From: Cylindrotheca closterium
Lineage: Eukaryota; Bacillariophyta; Bacillariophyceae; Bacillariales; Bacillariaceae
Direction: 5' to 3'
NCBI GenBank assembly: GCA_933822405.4
Contig: CAKOGP040001557.1
Span: 310,001-374,000 of the forward strand
DNA: 64,000 nt
Each line of letters opens with the position of its first letter. The stretch's first letter is position 1. The notes under the pieces were generated by a model. That model saw only the letters and a program-made list of their open reading frames with translations. It was not told the origin of the DNA and did not search any database. Below, one piece after another: positions 20,366 to 31,479 of the stretch. Position numbers and translations under genes: made by a program.

Positions 20366-21697
20366 ATGATGAGGGCATCACCATCCAGTCGGCGTAGACC
20401 GAGAATTGCATCCCCTTTATTCCTTGTACTCATATGTGGTGCTGGTGGCCATGTACAAGCGCTTGACTGGAAAAAGTCACTCGCTGAAGGGAAATCATTC
20501 TCCTTGCCCAAGAATCTTCTTTCTGGAATCAATTTCGACATTGTGAAAAAGAACGAGACAAATGCCTACCAAATGATTGCCTCTCGGGTATGGGGCACTA
20601 TGAAAGGATTACAAGGCTCTGATGGAACTTTCAACGCTGCCGATTCATCATCATCATCCTCGTCAGTCGAATACTATTCTTCCAATGTTTCCAGCGACGT
20701 GGCACTGATCGGTTCCTTACTTTCCTGGCTTTACGCATCCTGGATCGCCCTCATGACGCCTCATCCCAATCCAGCGGTTGCCGCCACCCTTCCCTTACGA
20801 CATGATATCTTGACATTTTCGCAAGCAGTCGCCTTTCAAGTTCCAATCATGGTGGCAGCTTTTACCGCTCTGGAACAAAACAATGGAAACGATTTGACAT
20901 TGCACCGCCGATTGTTGTTGGGAATTGGTACCATGTCCTTGTGGACGGGAGCCGGTGTCTTTTATGGCAAGACGTTTTCACGGGGGTATGAATTGTTTTC
21001 CACTGGATTCCGGTATACCATTGCAACGATTGAGATTGCCATTGCTTTCTGGTGTTTTTCAAGGTGGGCGGAATCGGTTGTTGTTCCACTAGACAAGAAG
21101 AAAAAGTTTTTGATTTCCAGGTTACTCCGGGGTTCCGTGGGATCTGTCATGTCTTTGCTGCACGGCAGCTCGGATAGTGGTGATAACTATATTGTAATTG
21201 CCCACAAGAAACCGTCTATGGACAATCCCGAGGACATTGACACCAACGACATTGCCTTGTACACGGCCTCTACCATTGGATTGTTGGCCTTGTCGATCCT
21301 GCCCCAACTGACCAGTTTCCCCACGGCCACCATTCCTACCATTTTGGGCAAACGTTTTTCTAGGGCCGCCTCGGGGATTACCTTTTTGGCAGCCGTCATG
21401 GCCTATAGTTTGCGGGATTATTATCTCAAAGCCAGAAGCAATGGAACAAGAAACAATCATAACGAGCATTTGCTTCCTCTTCCAATTCAGACATTACGAA
21501 AAGGACTGGCGATTGGTGCCATTGGTCACTTGTGTTTGGTGGTGGGCAAGTTTGTGGGCATTGATGGCGGGGGTCTATTGATGGAAGGAAATGGATTATG
21601 GGAATTCTATCCAAGTATGGTAAATGCGGCCCGAGCGGCCACCACTCTCATGTTTGTTACCTTTTGGATCACAGCCTTTGTGTGCACACGACGATGA
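20366..21697 (+). CDS. Polytopic membrane protein of unknown function
   Basis: 443 aa, not recognised. A basic start and hydrophobic segment (PLFLVLICGAGGHVQA) look like a signal peptide. About eight further hydrophobic segments follow, for example ALIGSLLSWLYASWIALM, VAFQVPIMVAAFTAL, LLLGIGTMSLWTGAGVFYG, TIATIEIAIAFWCFS, LYTASTIGLLALSILPQL, FLAAVMAYSL, AIGAIGHLCLVVG and TLMFVTFWITAFVC. The loop around 265-290 is hydrophilic. Two ATGs start the frame. A diatom-restricted family is likely; no function is proposed. Confidence 0.65.
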   Translation: MMRASPSSRRRPRIASPLFLVLICGAGGHVQALDWKKSLAEGKSFSLPKNLLSGINFDIVKKNETNAYQMIASRVWGTMKGLQGSDGTFNAADSSSSSSSVEYYSSNVSSDVALIGSLLSWLYASWIALMTPHPNPAVAATLPLRHDILTFSQAVAFQVPIMVAAFTALEQNNGNDLTLHRRLLLGIGTMSLWTGAGVFYGKTFSRGYELFSTGFRYTIATIEIAIAFWCFSRWAESVVVPLDKKKKFLISRLLRGSVGSVMSLLHGSSDSGDNYIVIAHKKPSMDNPEDIDTNDIALYTASTIGLLALSILPQLTSFPTATIPTILGKRFSRAASGITFLAAVMAYSLRDYYLKARSNGTRNNHNEHLLPLPIQTLRKGLAIGAIGHLCLVVGKFVGIDGGGLLMEGNGLWEFYPSMVNAARAATTLMFVTFWITAFVCTRR

Positions 21698-21938
21698 TAA
21701 TGATTGATAACAGTAAGATAGTTTTGCAATTTTGGAATGTACCTTCTACTTCTGATTTTAATGCTACGCACGTGAATCAATCCTTGTATTATATGTGTTT
21801 CTAGTATAATATTCAACTACTATACATTTCGGAATTTTCCAAAAATCACCACTGCCCCATGATACGATACAGTCCCGTTCCGCCATGAGGCTTTCCCCTT
21901 CCCTTTTTATTTAACCCCCCCTTGTATATTAGATATCA

Positions 21939-22679
21939 TTACAACAGCAACAAGTCACAGGCCGCATTGCGCCAGGCATTGATTTCTCGCACCGTAGTTT
22001 CTTCGGACATGCTGCAAAGAATCCGAGTCACGGGATTGCTTTTGTTGCTGACCACAACCGTACTGGCATCCACGGTATCGGCACAGTCTCGTTGACCCGA
22101 AACGACCATCATTTTCGTGGTATCGTCGTCGTCGAAAGTTTCACACTTTTCCGAATTCGTAGAAGTGTCCACGGTTCCATCCGATCGTTTTCGATCCACG
22201 AGTGGAGACGTGCTGCGCAGAGAAGCAATGTGCAATGTGCACCCCTCAAATTGGATGTCTTCGTCGTCGTCTTGTTCCAGTGGTGGTGGTGGCGGTGATG
22301 CTTTGTCATTGGAGGCCATCATTTTGGAGACCCATTTGTTGAGCATGCCCCGTTTTCGTTTCATTTTGGTGGATGCCATGGAATTGCTATCAGCATTTTC
22401 AGATGATGTCTCCATTCCCTCCTCCTCCAAGTCTGTTCCTGGTTCAGGGGTTTGTTCGACAATGACAGTGGTACGCAACACTCGGTGTTCCTCACTCTCT
22501 CGAGCGGCATGATCTTGATGCTGCTCTCGAAGTGTCAACAAGCTGCGTTCGGATCGTTGAAACAACAAGTTTCCAGTTGCCTGAAGGTATTTTTTCAGTC
22601 GTCGTTTGTTCTTGTCACCCATTTCACTAATCTCAGTCCGAGATGACTTGAGCCTCTCTTTCAAGCTATTGGGCTTCAT
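21939..22679 (-). CDS. Hypothetical acidic Ser/Thr-rich protein
   Basis: 246 aa, not recognised. Basic N terminus (KERLKSSRTEISEMGDKNKRRLKKYL), a KRKRG patch in the middle that could be a nuclear signal, then Asp-, Ser- and Pro-rich sequence with little predicted fold. It ends in a more ordered segment (VTRILCSMSEETTVREINAW, then RNAACDLLLL). The frame is open to 22721, but that extension has only a GTG and reads through an ATTC tetranucleotide repeat, so ATG 22679 is used. Confidence 0.5.
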   Translation of the reverse strand: MKPNSLKERLKSSRTEISEMGDKNKRRLKKYLQATGNLLFQRSERSLLTLREQHQDHAARESEEHRVLRTTVIVEQTPEPGTDLEEEGMETSSENADSNSMASTKMKRKRGMLNKWVSKMMASNDKASPPPPPLEQDDDEDIQFEGCTLHIASLRSTSPLVDRKRSDGTVDTSTNSEKCETFDDDDTTKMMVVSGQRDCADTVDASTVVVSNKSNPVTRILCSMSEETTVREINAWRNAACDLLLL

Positions 22680-23446
22680 GTTGAATGAATGAATGAATGA
22701 ATGAATGTTGTTTGGTGGCACTCTGAACTGATCTCATGTGTCTGTGAATTCGGGAGTGTGTCAGGTTCAGCTGTGGTGGTGGTGCCAATGCCGCCATTAC
22801 AGAAAATTAATCCTCACCAATTAGGCGAGACACGTTCTTTTGATGGAATCTACTTAGGAACATACCCTTCTTGCCGTTATTGAATCAGTATCTTGACCAA
22901 CTTCCCAATGATTGAGCGGAAAGAAAAGATACCATCTCAAACTTTGGCCGCTGGCTCGGCAGAAATGCCTCAAATTACCTAAGTGCTCTAATATACATAG
23001 GCTAAAGTTTTCAATTTCACCTTTGTTGGCCGACGCGGTCATTATGTTTAGATTTAATTTGAGGATGGGACTAGTACAAGCTGTACACAACGACAGAGCG
23101 GTGCGACATTTTTCGAATCCTAACGGAATCCGAAAAGGACATTCTCTTCCCGCCCAATGTCTAGGTCTAATTATTCCTCACATTTTTCGGCGCCTCCGAT
23201 GGTCGATGTGACATGAAAGTAAAAGTTCAAAAGAAGTCTCTTTTTGAATTCAAACACCTTGTTCGTTCAAACTGAACCGGTTGTCAAGATTAATTGATGG
23301 AATGTTCGCAATGTTCTAATACAATTACCGTTACATAATATCAACTCGCATACAATAAATTTGCTGTGGTGATCCCATTAGCATATTGTATAGCATTCAT
23401 CTCCATACATCCATCCGCCCACCCAGCTCATCACAACAGTATCATC
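22680..23446. other. Intergenic region with GAAT repeat
   Basis: 767 bp between divergent genes. It starts with a GAAT tetranucleotide run (about 22683-22709) in the leader of the minus gene. No other gene seen. Confidence 0.4.
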
Positions 23447-23923
23447 ATGATTGGATCGGTCCAAGAAAAACTTTACCCATGCTTGTCGGACGAACCGGTA
23501 TTTTCATTGCAGACGGCATGCAATGAAATCCTCAAGAATGTCTTTACGACCGAACGGGGCTTTGATACCGAAGAAGATGATTCACGAGACGATGAGTATG
23601 ATTTCTCGGATGCCGACAGCATTGCCACCAATTCCACCCGCAAGACACGAAATTCCGTTCCGCCTACAACAACAACAATGGAAACTACCATTCGCAAGTT
23701 GCAAGATACCATGAATAGCACCAGCAGCCGAAATCTAATCTTTACCGCAGAAAATGCGGCCGAACTACAGTATCGATGCAACCAACGTGCCCAAAAGATT
23801 CAACGTGCCTTTGAACGAAGACGCAACAAGTCTAGGGAAGATCATGCCCGACATTTGCACGAACGATATGGGAATCGTCGTGTCGTTACTACTGGGTACA
23901 TGGATAGCTTGAATCCTCATTAA
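23447..23923 (+). CDS. Hypothetical protein with basic helical C-terminal half
   Basis: 158 aa, not recognised. Acidic middle (TEEDDSRDDEYDFSDADS), then a helix-prone basic segment (AAELQYRCNQRAQKIQRAFE, then RRRNKSRED). The segment resembles an IQ calmodulin-binding motif, but the Arg spacing is off by one, so this is only a hint. ATG 23447 is used because upstream in-frame sequence has only a GTG start. Confidence 0.5.
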   Translation: MIGSVQEKLYPCLSDEPVFSLQTACNEILKNVFTTERGFDTEEDDSRDDEYDFSDADSIATNSTRKTRNSVPPTTTTMETTIRKLQDTMNSTSSRNLIFTAENAAELQYRCNQRAQKIQRAFERRRNKSREDHARHLHERYGNRRVVTTGYMDSLNPH

Positions 23924-24052
23924 TGCAAAGGGGCTGTTTCAATGATTGGTTTGGGTTTTGCCATTCCTTTTTGCTGCTTCTGTTTGGTTGGTTGGCCAAG
24001 GGAAAACTGTACCATTAGAATAGATGATTGTGTATACTATTAATTTTATAAG

Positions 24053-27000
24053 CTGCCGAACTCATATTCATCGTCTGCAGGGAACAGCCTCGAATGTCCC
24101 CATTAACAAATTGAACAAAGTCGATCGCTCATGTCATGAAATAGTTTCCATTCAGATTATAGCACACAGCAGTCATCGTTGCCTGAATAGGACTACAACA
24201 ATCAACAAGTCTCTGTATTGAGTCCATGGAGCAGAAGCGAATGGGATCCATCAAGGCAAGTTTAGGTTTTTTGTTGTTTGTGAATTTTGAGTTTTTATTG
24301 ATTATTTAGATGACTTTGGAAAGTCTCGAGCTTGCCAAAATGTTGAGTATTGGCTTTTTGCTAGGACGATTCGACGCTTGCAATGTCAGCATTGTAAAAA
24401 TGATCCGGTTGGCATTCGATAAATCGAGTGGCTGCGATGCAAGAAGGTATTCAACAATCACAGTTACCTTGATGGACACCAATTTGATTTTGCTCGATCG
24501 ACTCGATCCCAAAACTTGTTGTTTCTTTTAGTATTGGTCAGGCGACGATGACTGTGTGGTGCATTCTGACTGCAAACCATCTCGTGACATGAGCCATCCA
24601 CTTCGTTTACAATTGTAAAGAAAGTCAACGAAAAATCGCAACGTCTTAGTTGTCTGGTCGTCTGTTGACAAATCTACTGCACGCTCTTCGATTGGAAAAT
24701 ACCTAGTTATAGCAAATACGTGGCAGTGTAAAGCAACTCTCCCTGGAGTATTCTCTCTCTTTTAAGTCTAGCCTAGCCTTTTTCAAGGTTTCGCGTGGTC
24801 AAATAAATCTTGCTGTGAAAAGAACCTGTTTCGCTTGAAAGGTGATCAAGATCAATTTCAGATTTCTGCTTCCGGGGAATTTTTCTTTGTTTAATTGCGT
24901 GGCTCGGCCGGTGCAGGTGGTGCGGGATACTTGGAAGGTCTCGTTTCTCTTTTTTGTGGATCTTGATCTTGTGCGTAAGGTAGTCCATATTTTGCAAACG
25001 TCAGGATATATATTGTATCTTTCTGAAATCTCCTCACAAAATAAAAAAGCGCCGAAGTAGCAACGGAAAGCAACCGATCGAAACGATGAAATATTCAAGT
25101 CTCCTTGTTGTAGCTCTACTACAAACTACAGCCTATGCGGCCGACCAGAATCTCCGCCGCACTGCTGTGGAAAGCAACAAACCTCTTGAGAAACCAAACA
25201 AGCAGGCTCCTCACAAGCATCAGCCTCGGGGAGCGGGAAAGTCACAATCTGGAATGGTGACATACTTCACAATGGACGGAAAGACCAATATGAAGGAAAA
25301 GAAAGAAAAGAAAGGAAGTAATCATGATGGTGACGATGGAAGAGATAACCGCATCGTCGGTGGTAGCCAATCTGATCCTGGAGAATTCCCGTATTATGGT
25401 AAGTGGGAATTGTGGCTAGTGTTCTTGACCACTGATGTATCCGGTTGCATTGAAGCTAACCAGTACATCTCTTCAACGCTATAGTGGACTTGGGAGGCTG
25501 CGGCGGGTCCTTGATTGCCCCCAACGTTGTCTTGACTGCCGCACATTGTGGTAGCTACCAAGGGGAGAGCGTTGTTGTTGGAGCGTATCGTTACGATTCC
25601 ACTGCCAACAATGCCGTTCGCGTATCCGTCTCTGCCGACGTCCAACACCCGAACTACGATGACTTTACCACTGCCAATGACTTTCGCTTGCTACGCTTAG
25701 CCCAAGATGTTACCGTTGGTGGTTCGAACGTCGTCCTTTCCATCAACGAGCAGTTTTCCCGTCCTTCCAATGGCGAAGACTTGACTGTTTTGGGACTTGG
25801 AACGACCTCGGAAGATGGTAACGAGGCGAACATCCTAAGAGATGTGGTGGTTCAAGCCATCTCCACCAGTACTTGCAACCAGCCAATCAGCTACGGCGGA
25901 GACATCGAGGACAATATGTTCTGTGCTGGAGTCAATGGAGGCGGCAAGGACAGTTGTCAAGGAGACTCCGGGGGCCCAATTGTCATTCGCAATGGCAACC
26001 AACACGTCCAAGTCGGTGTTGTATCTTGGGGAGATGGATGCGCCCGACCAAACAAGCCAGGAGTGTATGCTCGAGTGAGCAGCGCATTCGGTTGGATTGA
26101 ACAAGTCGTGTGTGATCAATGGAACGTCAATGCCGACTTTTGCGGCGGAGGTACTACCCCACCACCACCCAGCCCAACTCCGCCAAGTCCACCACCACCT
26201 ACTCCAACTCCACCAAGCCCCACGCCGCCTTCTGGTGGTGGTGGTTGTCCAGCGGGAGAGATGGAGTTTGATTTCACCATTCGCACTGATGAATGGGGAT
26301 GGGAGACGTCTTGGGAAGCCACACGCTCCAGCGGTAGCAAGGTCGCAAGCGGATCCAACTATGAGTCAAATCGAACCTACCGCAAGAACAAATGCATCCC
26401 CGAGGCATGTTACACATTGACCATCTTTGATGACTACGGTGACGGGCTCAGCTCTGATGGTAACTACGAATTGAAAGTCAATGGTCAAGTTGTTGAGTCC
26501 AAGAGCGGCATCGATTTTGGATACGAACGGTCTATTGATTTTGGATCCTGCAGTGGTGGTGGCGGCGATGGAGGTTCTGATGGTGGAGGCTCTGGCGGTG
26601 GTGGAAGTGGATCGTCCTCTTGCCTGCCAATCACTTTGAACCTCCGGACCGATGACTATGGCTACGAAACCGACCTATTCCTGCTCACTGACACGGGAGA
26701 ACTCGTTTGGAATGCCAATGGGTTCGCCGACAACAAGGATTATCAATTCAGTACGTGCCTGGACAGCAGTGAGTGCGCAACTTTGGATATCTTTGATGAG
26801 TGGGGAGATGGTATTGAGTCTCCAGGATACATCAAGCTGGTCGTTGACGGCACGACCTACTTCAATGGTGGTGACATTGGCGGAGGCATCGTCTTTCGCA
26901 TTGGTGGCAATTGCTAACAAGCTCTGGCAGGACTCTTGACAGACTGTACGATGTACAATAATAATCACAAAAGAAGAAAGGTAGACAATGGATTGTATTA

Positions 27001-27141
27001 TATGAATTACAAGCGTTAAAATCCATTTATGTATAATACTTTGCACCGATGCATTACATGTAGGTTCTATAATAGTATCCGCGAGCCACTAGGTCCGACC
27101 AAAGATCATCCTTAGCATGAAAAGCATTCATTAATTGAGTT
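24053..27141. repeat. Tandem unit 1 of the trypsin locus
   Basis: First copy of a 3,089-bp unit repeated at 27142-30230. Apart from a 2-bp difference near 24064 and the divergent first bases, every segment compared was identical, including introns, flanks and both strands' open frames. Roughly 1 kb upstream of the gene in each unit holds a 73-codon open frame (24310-24531) of unknown meaning. Confidence 0.95.
25086..26917 (+). CDS. Secreted trypsin-like serine protease with two C-terminal Cys/GDG domains, copy 1
   Basis: 581 aa, exons 25086-25398 and 25485-26917. Signal peptide (MKYSSLLVVALLQTTAYA), basic propeptide, activation site R89-IVGG. Catalytic triad H125 (TAAHC), D170 (NDFRLL) and S266 (DSCQGDSGGP); the specificity residue is Asp (D260), so it should cleave after Lys/Arg. 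A PPPPSPTPPSPPP linker leads to two roughly 95-residue domains separated by a Gly/Ser linker. Each starts with a xTxRTDxxGxET pattern and contains C-x4-C-x-TL-x-IFD-x-(Y/W)-GDG. These domains resemble repeats in the 1,594-aa protein at 37250-42217. CTCACAAA lies about 50 bp upstream of the start. The substrate is unknown. Confidence 0.92.
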
Positions 27142-28174
27142 GACTGCCGAACTCAATCATCGTCTGCAGGGAACAGCCTCGAATGTCCCCATTAACAAAT
27201 TGAACAAAGTCGATCGCTCATGTCATGAAATAGTTTCCATTCAGATTATAGCACACAGCAGTCATCGTTGCCTGAATAGGACTACAACAATCAACAAGTC
27301 TCTGTATTGAGTCCATGGAGCAGAAGCGAATGGGATCCATCAAGGCAAGTTTAGGTTTTTTGTTGTTTGTGAATTTTGAGTTTTTATTGATTATTTAGAT
27401 GACTTTGGAAAGTCTCGAGCTTGCCAAAATGTTGAGTATTGGCTTTTTGCTAGGACGATTCGACGCTTGCAATGTCAGCATTGTAAAAATGATCCGGTTG
27501 GCATTCGATAAATCGAGTGGCTGCGATGCAAGAAGGTATTCAACAATCACAGTTACCTTGATGGACACCAATTTGATTTTGCTCGATCGACTCGATCCCA
27601 AAACTTGTTGTTTCTTTTAGTATTGGTCAGGCGACGATGACTGTGTGGTGCATTCTGACTGCAAACCATCTCGTGACATGAGCCATCCACTTCGTTTACA
27701 ATTGTAAAGAAAGTCAACGAAAAATCGCAACGTCTTAGTTGTCTGGTCGTCTGTTGACAAATCTACTGCACGCTCTTCGATTGGAAAATACCTAGTTATA
27801 GCAAATACGTGGCAGTGTAAAGCAACTCTCCCTGGAGTATTCTCTCTCTTTTAAGTCTAGCCTAGCCTTTTTCAAGGTTTCGCGTGGTCAAATAAATCTT
27901 GCTGTGAAAAGAACCTGTTTCGCTTGAAAGGTGATCAAGATCAATTTCAGATTTCTGCTTCCGGGGAATTTTTCTTTGTTTAATTGCGTGGCTCGGCCGG
28001 TGCAGGTGGTGCGGGATACTTGGAAGGTCTCGTTTCTCTTTTTTGTGGATCTTGATCTTGTGCGTAAGGTAGTCCATATTTTGCAAACGTCAGGATATAT
28101 ATTGTATCTTTCTGAAATCTCCTCACAAAATAAAAAAGCGCCGAAGTAGCAACGGAAAGCAACCGATCGAAACG
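26918..28174. other. Spacer between the trypsin copies
   Basis: Contains the end of unit 1 and the upstream part of unit 2. The unit junction lies near 27142 (after TTAATTGAGTT). No gene beyond the 73-codon open frame at 27399-27620, a duplicate of the one at 24310. Confidence 0.5.
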
Positions 28175-30230
28175 ATGAAATATTCAAGTCTCCTTGTTGT
28201 AGCTCTACTACAAACTACAGCCTATGCGGCCGACCAGAATCTCCGCCGCACTGCTGTGGAAAGCAACAAACCTCTTGAGAAACCAAACAAGCAGGCTCCT
28301 CACAAGCATCAGCCTCGGGGAGCGGGAAAGTCACAATCTGGAATGGTGACATACTTCACAATGGACGGAAAGACCAATATGAAGGAAAAGAAAGAAAAGA
28401 AAGGAAGTAATCATGATGGTGACGATGGAAGAGATAACCGCATCGTCGGTGGTAGCCAATCTGATCCTGGAGAATTCCCGTATTATGGTAAGTGGGAATT
28501 GTGGCTAGTGTTCTTGACCACTGATGTATCCGGTTGCATTGAAGCTAACCAGTACATCTCTTCAACGCTATAGTGGACTTGGGAGGCTGCGGCGGGTCCT
28601 TGATTGCCCCCAACGTTGTCTTGACTGCCGCACATTGTGGTAGCTACCAAGGGGAGAGCGTTGTTGTTGGAGCGTATCGTTACGATTCCACTGCCAACAA
28701 TGCCGTTCGCGTATCCGTCTCTGCCGACGTCCAACACCCGAACTACGATGACTTTACCACTGCCAATGACTTTCGCTTGCTACGCTTAGCCCAAGATGTT
28801 ACCGTTGGTGGTTCGAACGTCGTCCTTTCCATCAACGAGCAGTTTTCCCGTCCTTCCAATGGCGAAGACTTGACTGTTTTGGGACTTGGAACGACCTCGG
28901 AAGATGGTAACGAGGCGAACATCCTAAGAGATGTGGTGGTTCAAGCCATCTCCACCAGTACTTGCAACCAGCCAATCAGCTACGGCGGAGACATCGAGGA
29001 CAATATGTTCTGTGCTGGAGTCAATGGAGGCGGCAAGGACAGTTGTCAAGGAGACTCCGGGGGCCCAATTGTCATTCGCAATGGCAACCAACACGTCCAA
29101 GTCGGTGTTGTATCTTGGGGAGATGGATGCGCCCGACCAAACAAGCCAGGAGTGTATGCTCGAGTGAGCAGCGCATTCGGTTGGATTGAACAAGTCGTGT
29201 GTGATCAATGGAACGTCAATGCCGACTTTTGCGGCGGAGGTACTACCCCACCACCACCCAGCCCAACTCCGCCAAGTCCACCACCACCTACTCCAACTCC
29301 ACCAAGCCCCACGCCGCCTTCTGGTGGTGGTGGTTGTCCAGCGGGAGAGATGGAGTTTGATTTCACCATTCGCACTGATGAATGGGGATGGGAGACGTCT
29401 TGGGAAGCCACACGCTCCAGCGGTAGCAAGGTCGCAAGCGGATCCAACTATGAGTCAAATCGAACCTACCGCAAGAACAAATGCATCCCCGAGGCATGTT
29501 ACACATTGACCATCTTTGATGACTACGGTGACGGGCTCAGCTCTGATGGTAACTACGAATTGAAAGTCAATGGTCAAGTTGTTGAGTCCAAGAGCGGCAT
29601 CGATTTTGGATACGAACGGTCTATTGATTTTGGATCCTGCAGTGGTGGTGGCGGCGATGGAGGTTCTGATGGTGGAGGCTCTGGCGGTGGTGGAAGTGGA
29701 TCGTCCTCTTGCCTGCCAATCACTTTGAACCTCCGGACCGATGACTATGGCTACGAAACCGACCTATTCCTGCTCACTGACACGGGAGAACTCGTTTGGA
29801 ATGCCAATGGGTTCGCCGACAACAAGGATTATCAATTCAGTACGTGCCTGGACAGCAGTGAGTGCGCAACTTTGGATATCTTTGATGAGTGGGGAGATGG
29901 TATTGAGTCTCCAGGATACATCAAGCTGGTCGTTGACGGCACGACCTACTTCAATGGTGGTGACATTGGCGGAGGCATCGTCTTTCGCATTGGTGGCAAT
30001 TGCTAACAAGCTCTGGCAGGACTCTTGACAGACTGTACGATGTACAATAATAATCACAAAAGAAGAAAGGTAGACAATGGATTGTATTATATGAATTACA
30101 AGCGTTAAAATCCATTTATGTATAATACTTTGCACCGATGCATTACATGTAGGTTCTATAATAGTATCCGCGAGCCACTAGGTCCGACCAAAGATCATCC
30201 TTAGCATGAAAAGCATTCATTAATTGAGTT
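27142..30230. repeat. Tandem unit 2 of the trypsin locus
   Basis: Second 3,089-bp unit. No difference from unit 1 was found in any stretch compared after the first few bases. Near-perfect identity of non-coding DNA implies a very recent duplication, active gene conversion, or an assembly artefact. Confidence 0.95.
28175..30006 (+). CDS. Secreted trypsin-like serine protease, copy 2
   Basis: 581 aa, exons 28175-28487 and 28574-30006, predicted protein identical to the copy at 25086. Same activation site, complete His-Asp-Ser triad, Asp specificity residue, Pro linker and two C-terminal Cys/GDG domains. Promoter and 3' flank are also duplicated, so both copies should be expressed alike if the duplication is real. 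Confidence 0.92.
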
Positions 30231-30517
30231 GACTGCCGAACTCAATCATCGTCTGCAGGGAACAGCCTCGAATGTCCCCATTAACAAATTGAACAAAGTC
30301 GATCGCTCATGTCATGAAATAGTTTCCATTCAGATTATAGCACACAGCAGTCATCGTTGCCTGAATAGGACTACAACAATCAACAAGTCTCTGTATTGAG
30401 TCCATGGAGCAGAAGCGAATGGGATCCATCAAGGCAAGTTTAGGTTTTTTGTTGTTTGTGAATTTTGAGTTTTTATTGATTATTTAGATGACTTTGGAAA
30501 GTCTCGAGCTTGCCAAA
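30231..30517. repeat. Truncated third trypsin unit
   Basis: Starts exactly as unit 2 (GACTGCCGAACTCAATCATC) and follows it for about 287 bp to CTCGAGCTTGCCAAA, then breaks into unrelated sequence (TTTAGTATATC). It contains no part of the protease gene. Confidence 0.92.
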
Positions 30518-30808
30518 TTTAGTATATCAAGATGCAAGCTGACGTATATAGAGAATGATGTTGATATTATTCGTGATACAATCGTAGTATCATAATATAT
30601 TAGTACTTCTACAAGAACTTATTATGACAGTCAGTATAGCAGGTATCGGCACCTCACAAATAGGTTGTGATGGTGACTGATCCCAAGCAGAGTGTTGCTT
30701 GAGGACATGGCCGCAAAGTAGAAGAGCAAATACCTAGTATGTCGTTTCATTTATATATGCCTTCAACAAACTCCCAGCATAGACCCGACCATCGATGACA
30801 TGCATGTT

Positions 30809-31165
30809 TTATGCAAATCCACGCATCGTTTCCCTTGCCTTTTTGGAGATGGATGCATCGTCGATGAGTGCCTTCTTTTCTTCCAGTGTCACGGTCCGTT
30901 CTCGTTGGGTAGCACCCGCATTGTGGGTACCAGGATACCCCGCATGGCTAAAGAGATATAATCTCATGCCAAAAGTGGCAATGGTAGTTCCCACAACTCC
31001 TACTCCCAAGAGTAGTTGTTTCTGTCGGGGAGTCTTGGCATCTCGATACAGTGTCACACATATATGGGCGATGGGGGCCGCAAGGATGGGGCCCATGTAC
31101 ATCCATTGTGGTTCGCGGACGACGACTTTGTCGTTATCTTTGGGATCGAAAAATTTGCCGTCCAT
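30809..31165 (-). CDS. Small membrane protein, unknown
   Basis: 118 aa, not recognised. Two hydrophobic segments (YMGPILAAPIAHICVTLY, about 24-41; LLLGVGVVGTTIATFGMRLY, about 51-70) flank a short basic loop (RDAKTPRQKQ). The C-terminal half is charged (RERTVTLEEKKALIDDASIS). Size and plan resemble small mitochondrial inner-membrane proteins, but no specific family is claimed. ATG 31165 is the only ATG upstream of the first segment. Confidence 0.55.
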   Translation of the reverse strand: MDGKFFDPKDNDKVVVREPQWMYMGPILAAPIAHICVTLYRDAKTPRQKQLLLGVGVVGTTIATFGMRLYLFSHAGYPGTHNAGATQRERTVTLEEKKALIDDASISKKARETMRGFA

Positions 31166-31479
31166 TCTTGATTGATTATATTGATGTGTTGTGGATGATG
31201 TTGGAATACACTATATCATAAAATTGTGGGAAGTATCACCAAATACACGGACAAACAGTGGCGAAATTTCTGCGATCTAATACAGTACTATAGGTACGTG
31301 CACAGTATTTACCGTATGTTGGAACACTCACGAATTCCGTAGTAGAATAGGCCTTTTTAGTAATTTTGCCGAAACTCTGGATGATAATTTGGATATTGCC
31401 AAAATCCGAACAGGCTCATCCCCGCGGGTAGAGTCAAAGTCCTACTCTTTCTTGTCGTTACTTTTTGTATTTGCATTCT
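31166..31479. other. Spacer before the helicase stop
   Basis: 314 bp between two minus-strand genes; would hold the promoter of the small membrane protein. No distinct element seen. Confidence 0.35.

Noticed and set aside
24310..24531. 73-codon frame in each trypsin unit
   Set aside because: Identity between units is explained by the duplication and is not evidence of coding. Left as unknown.
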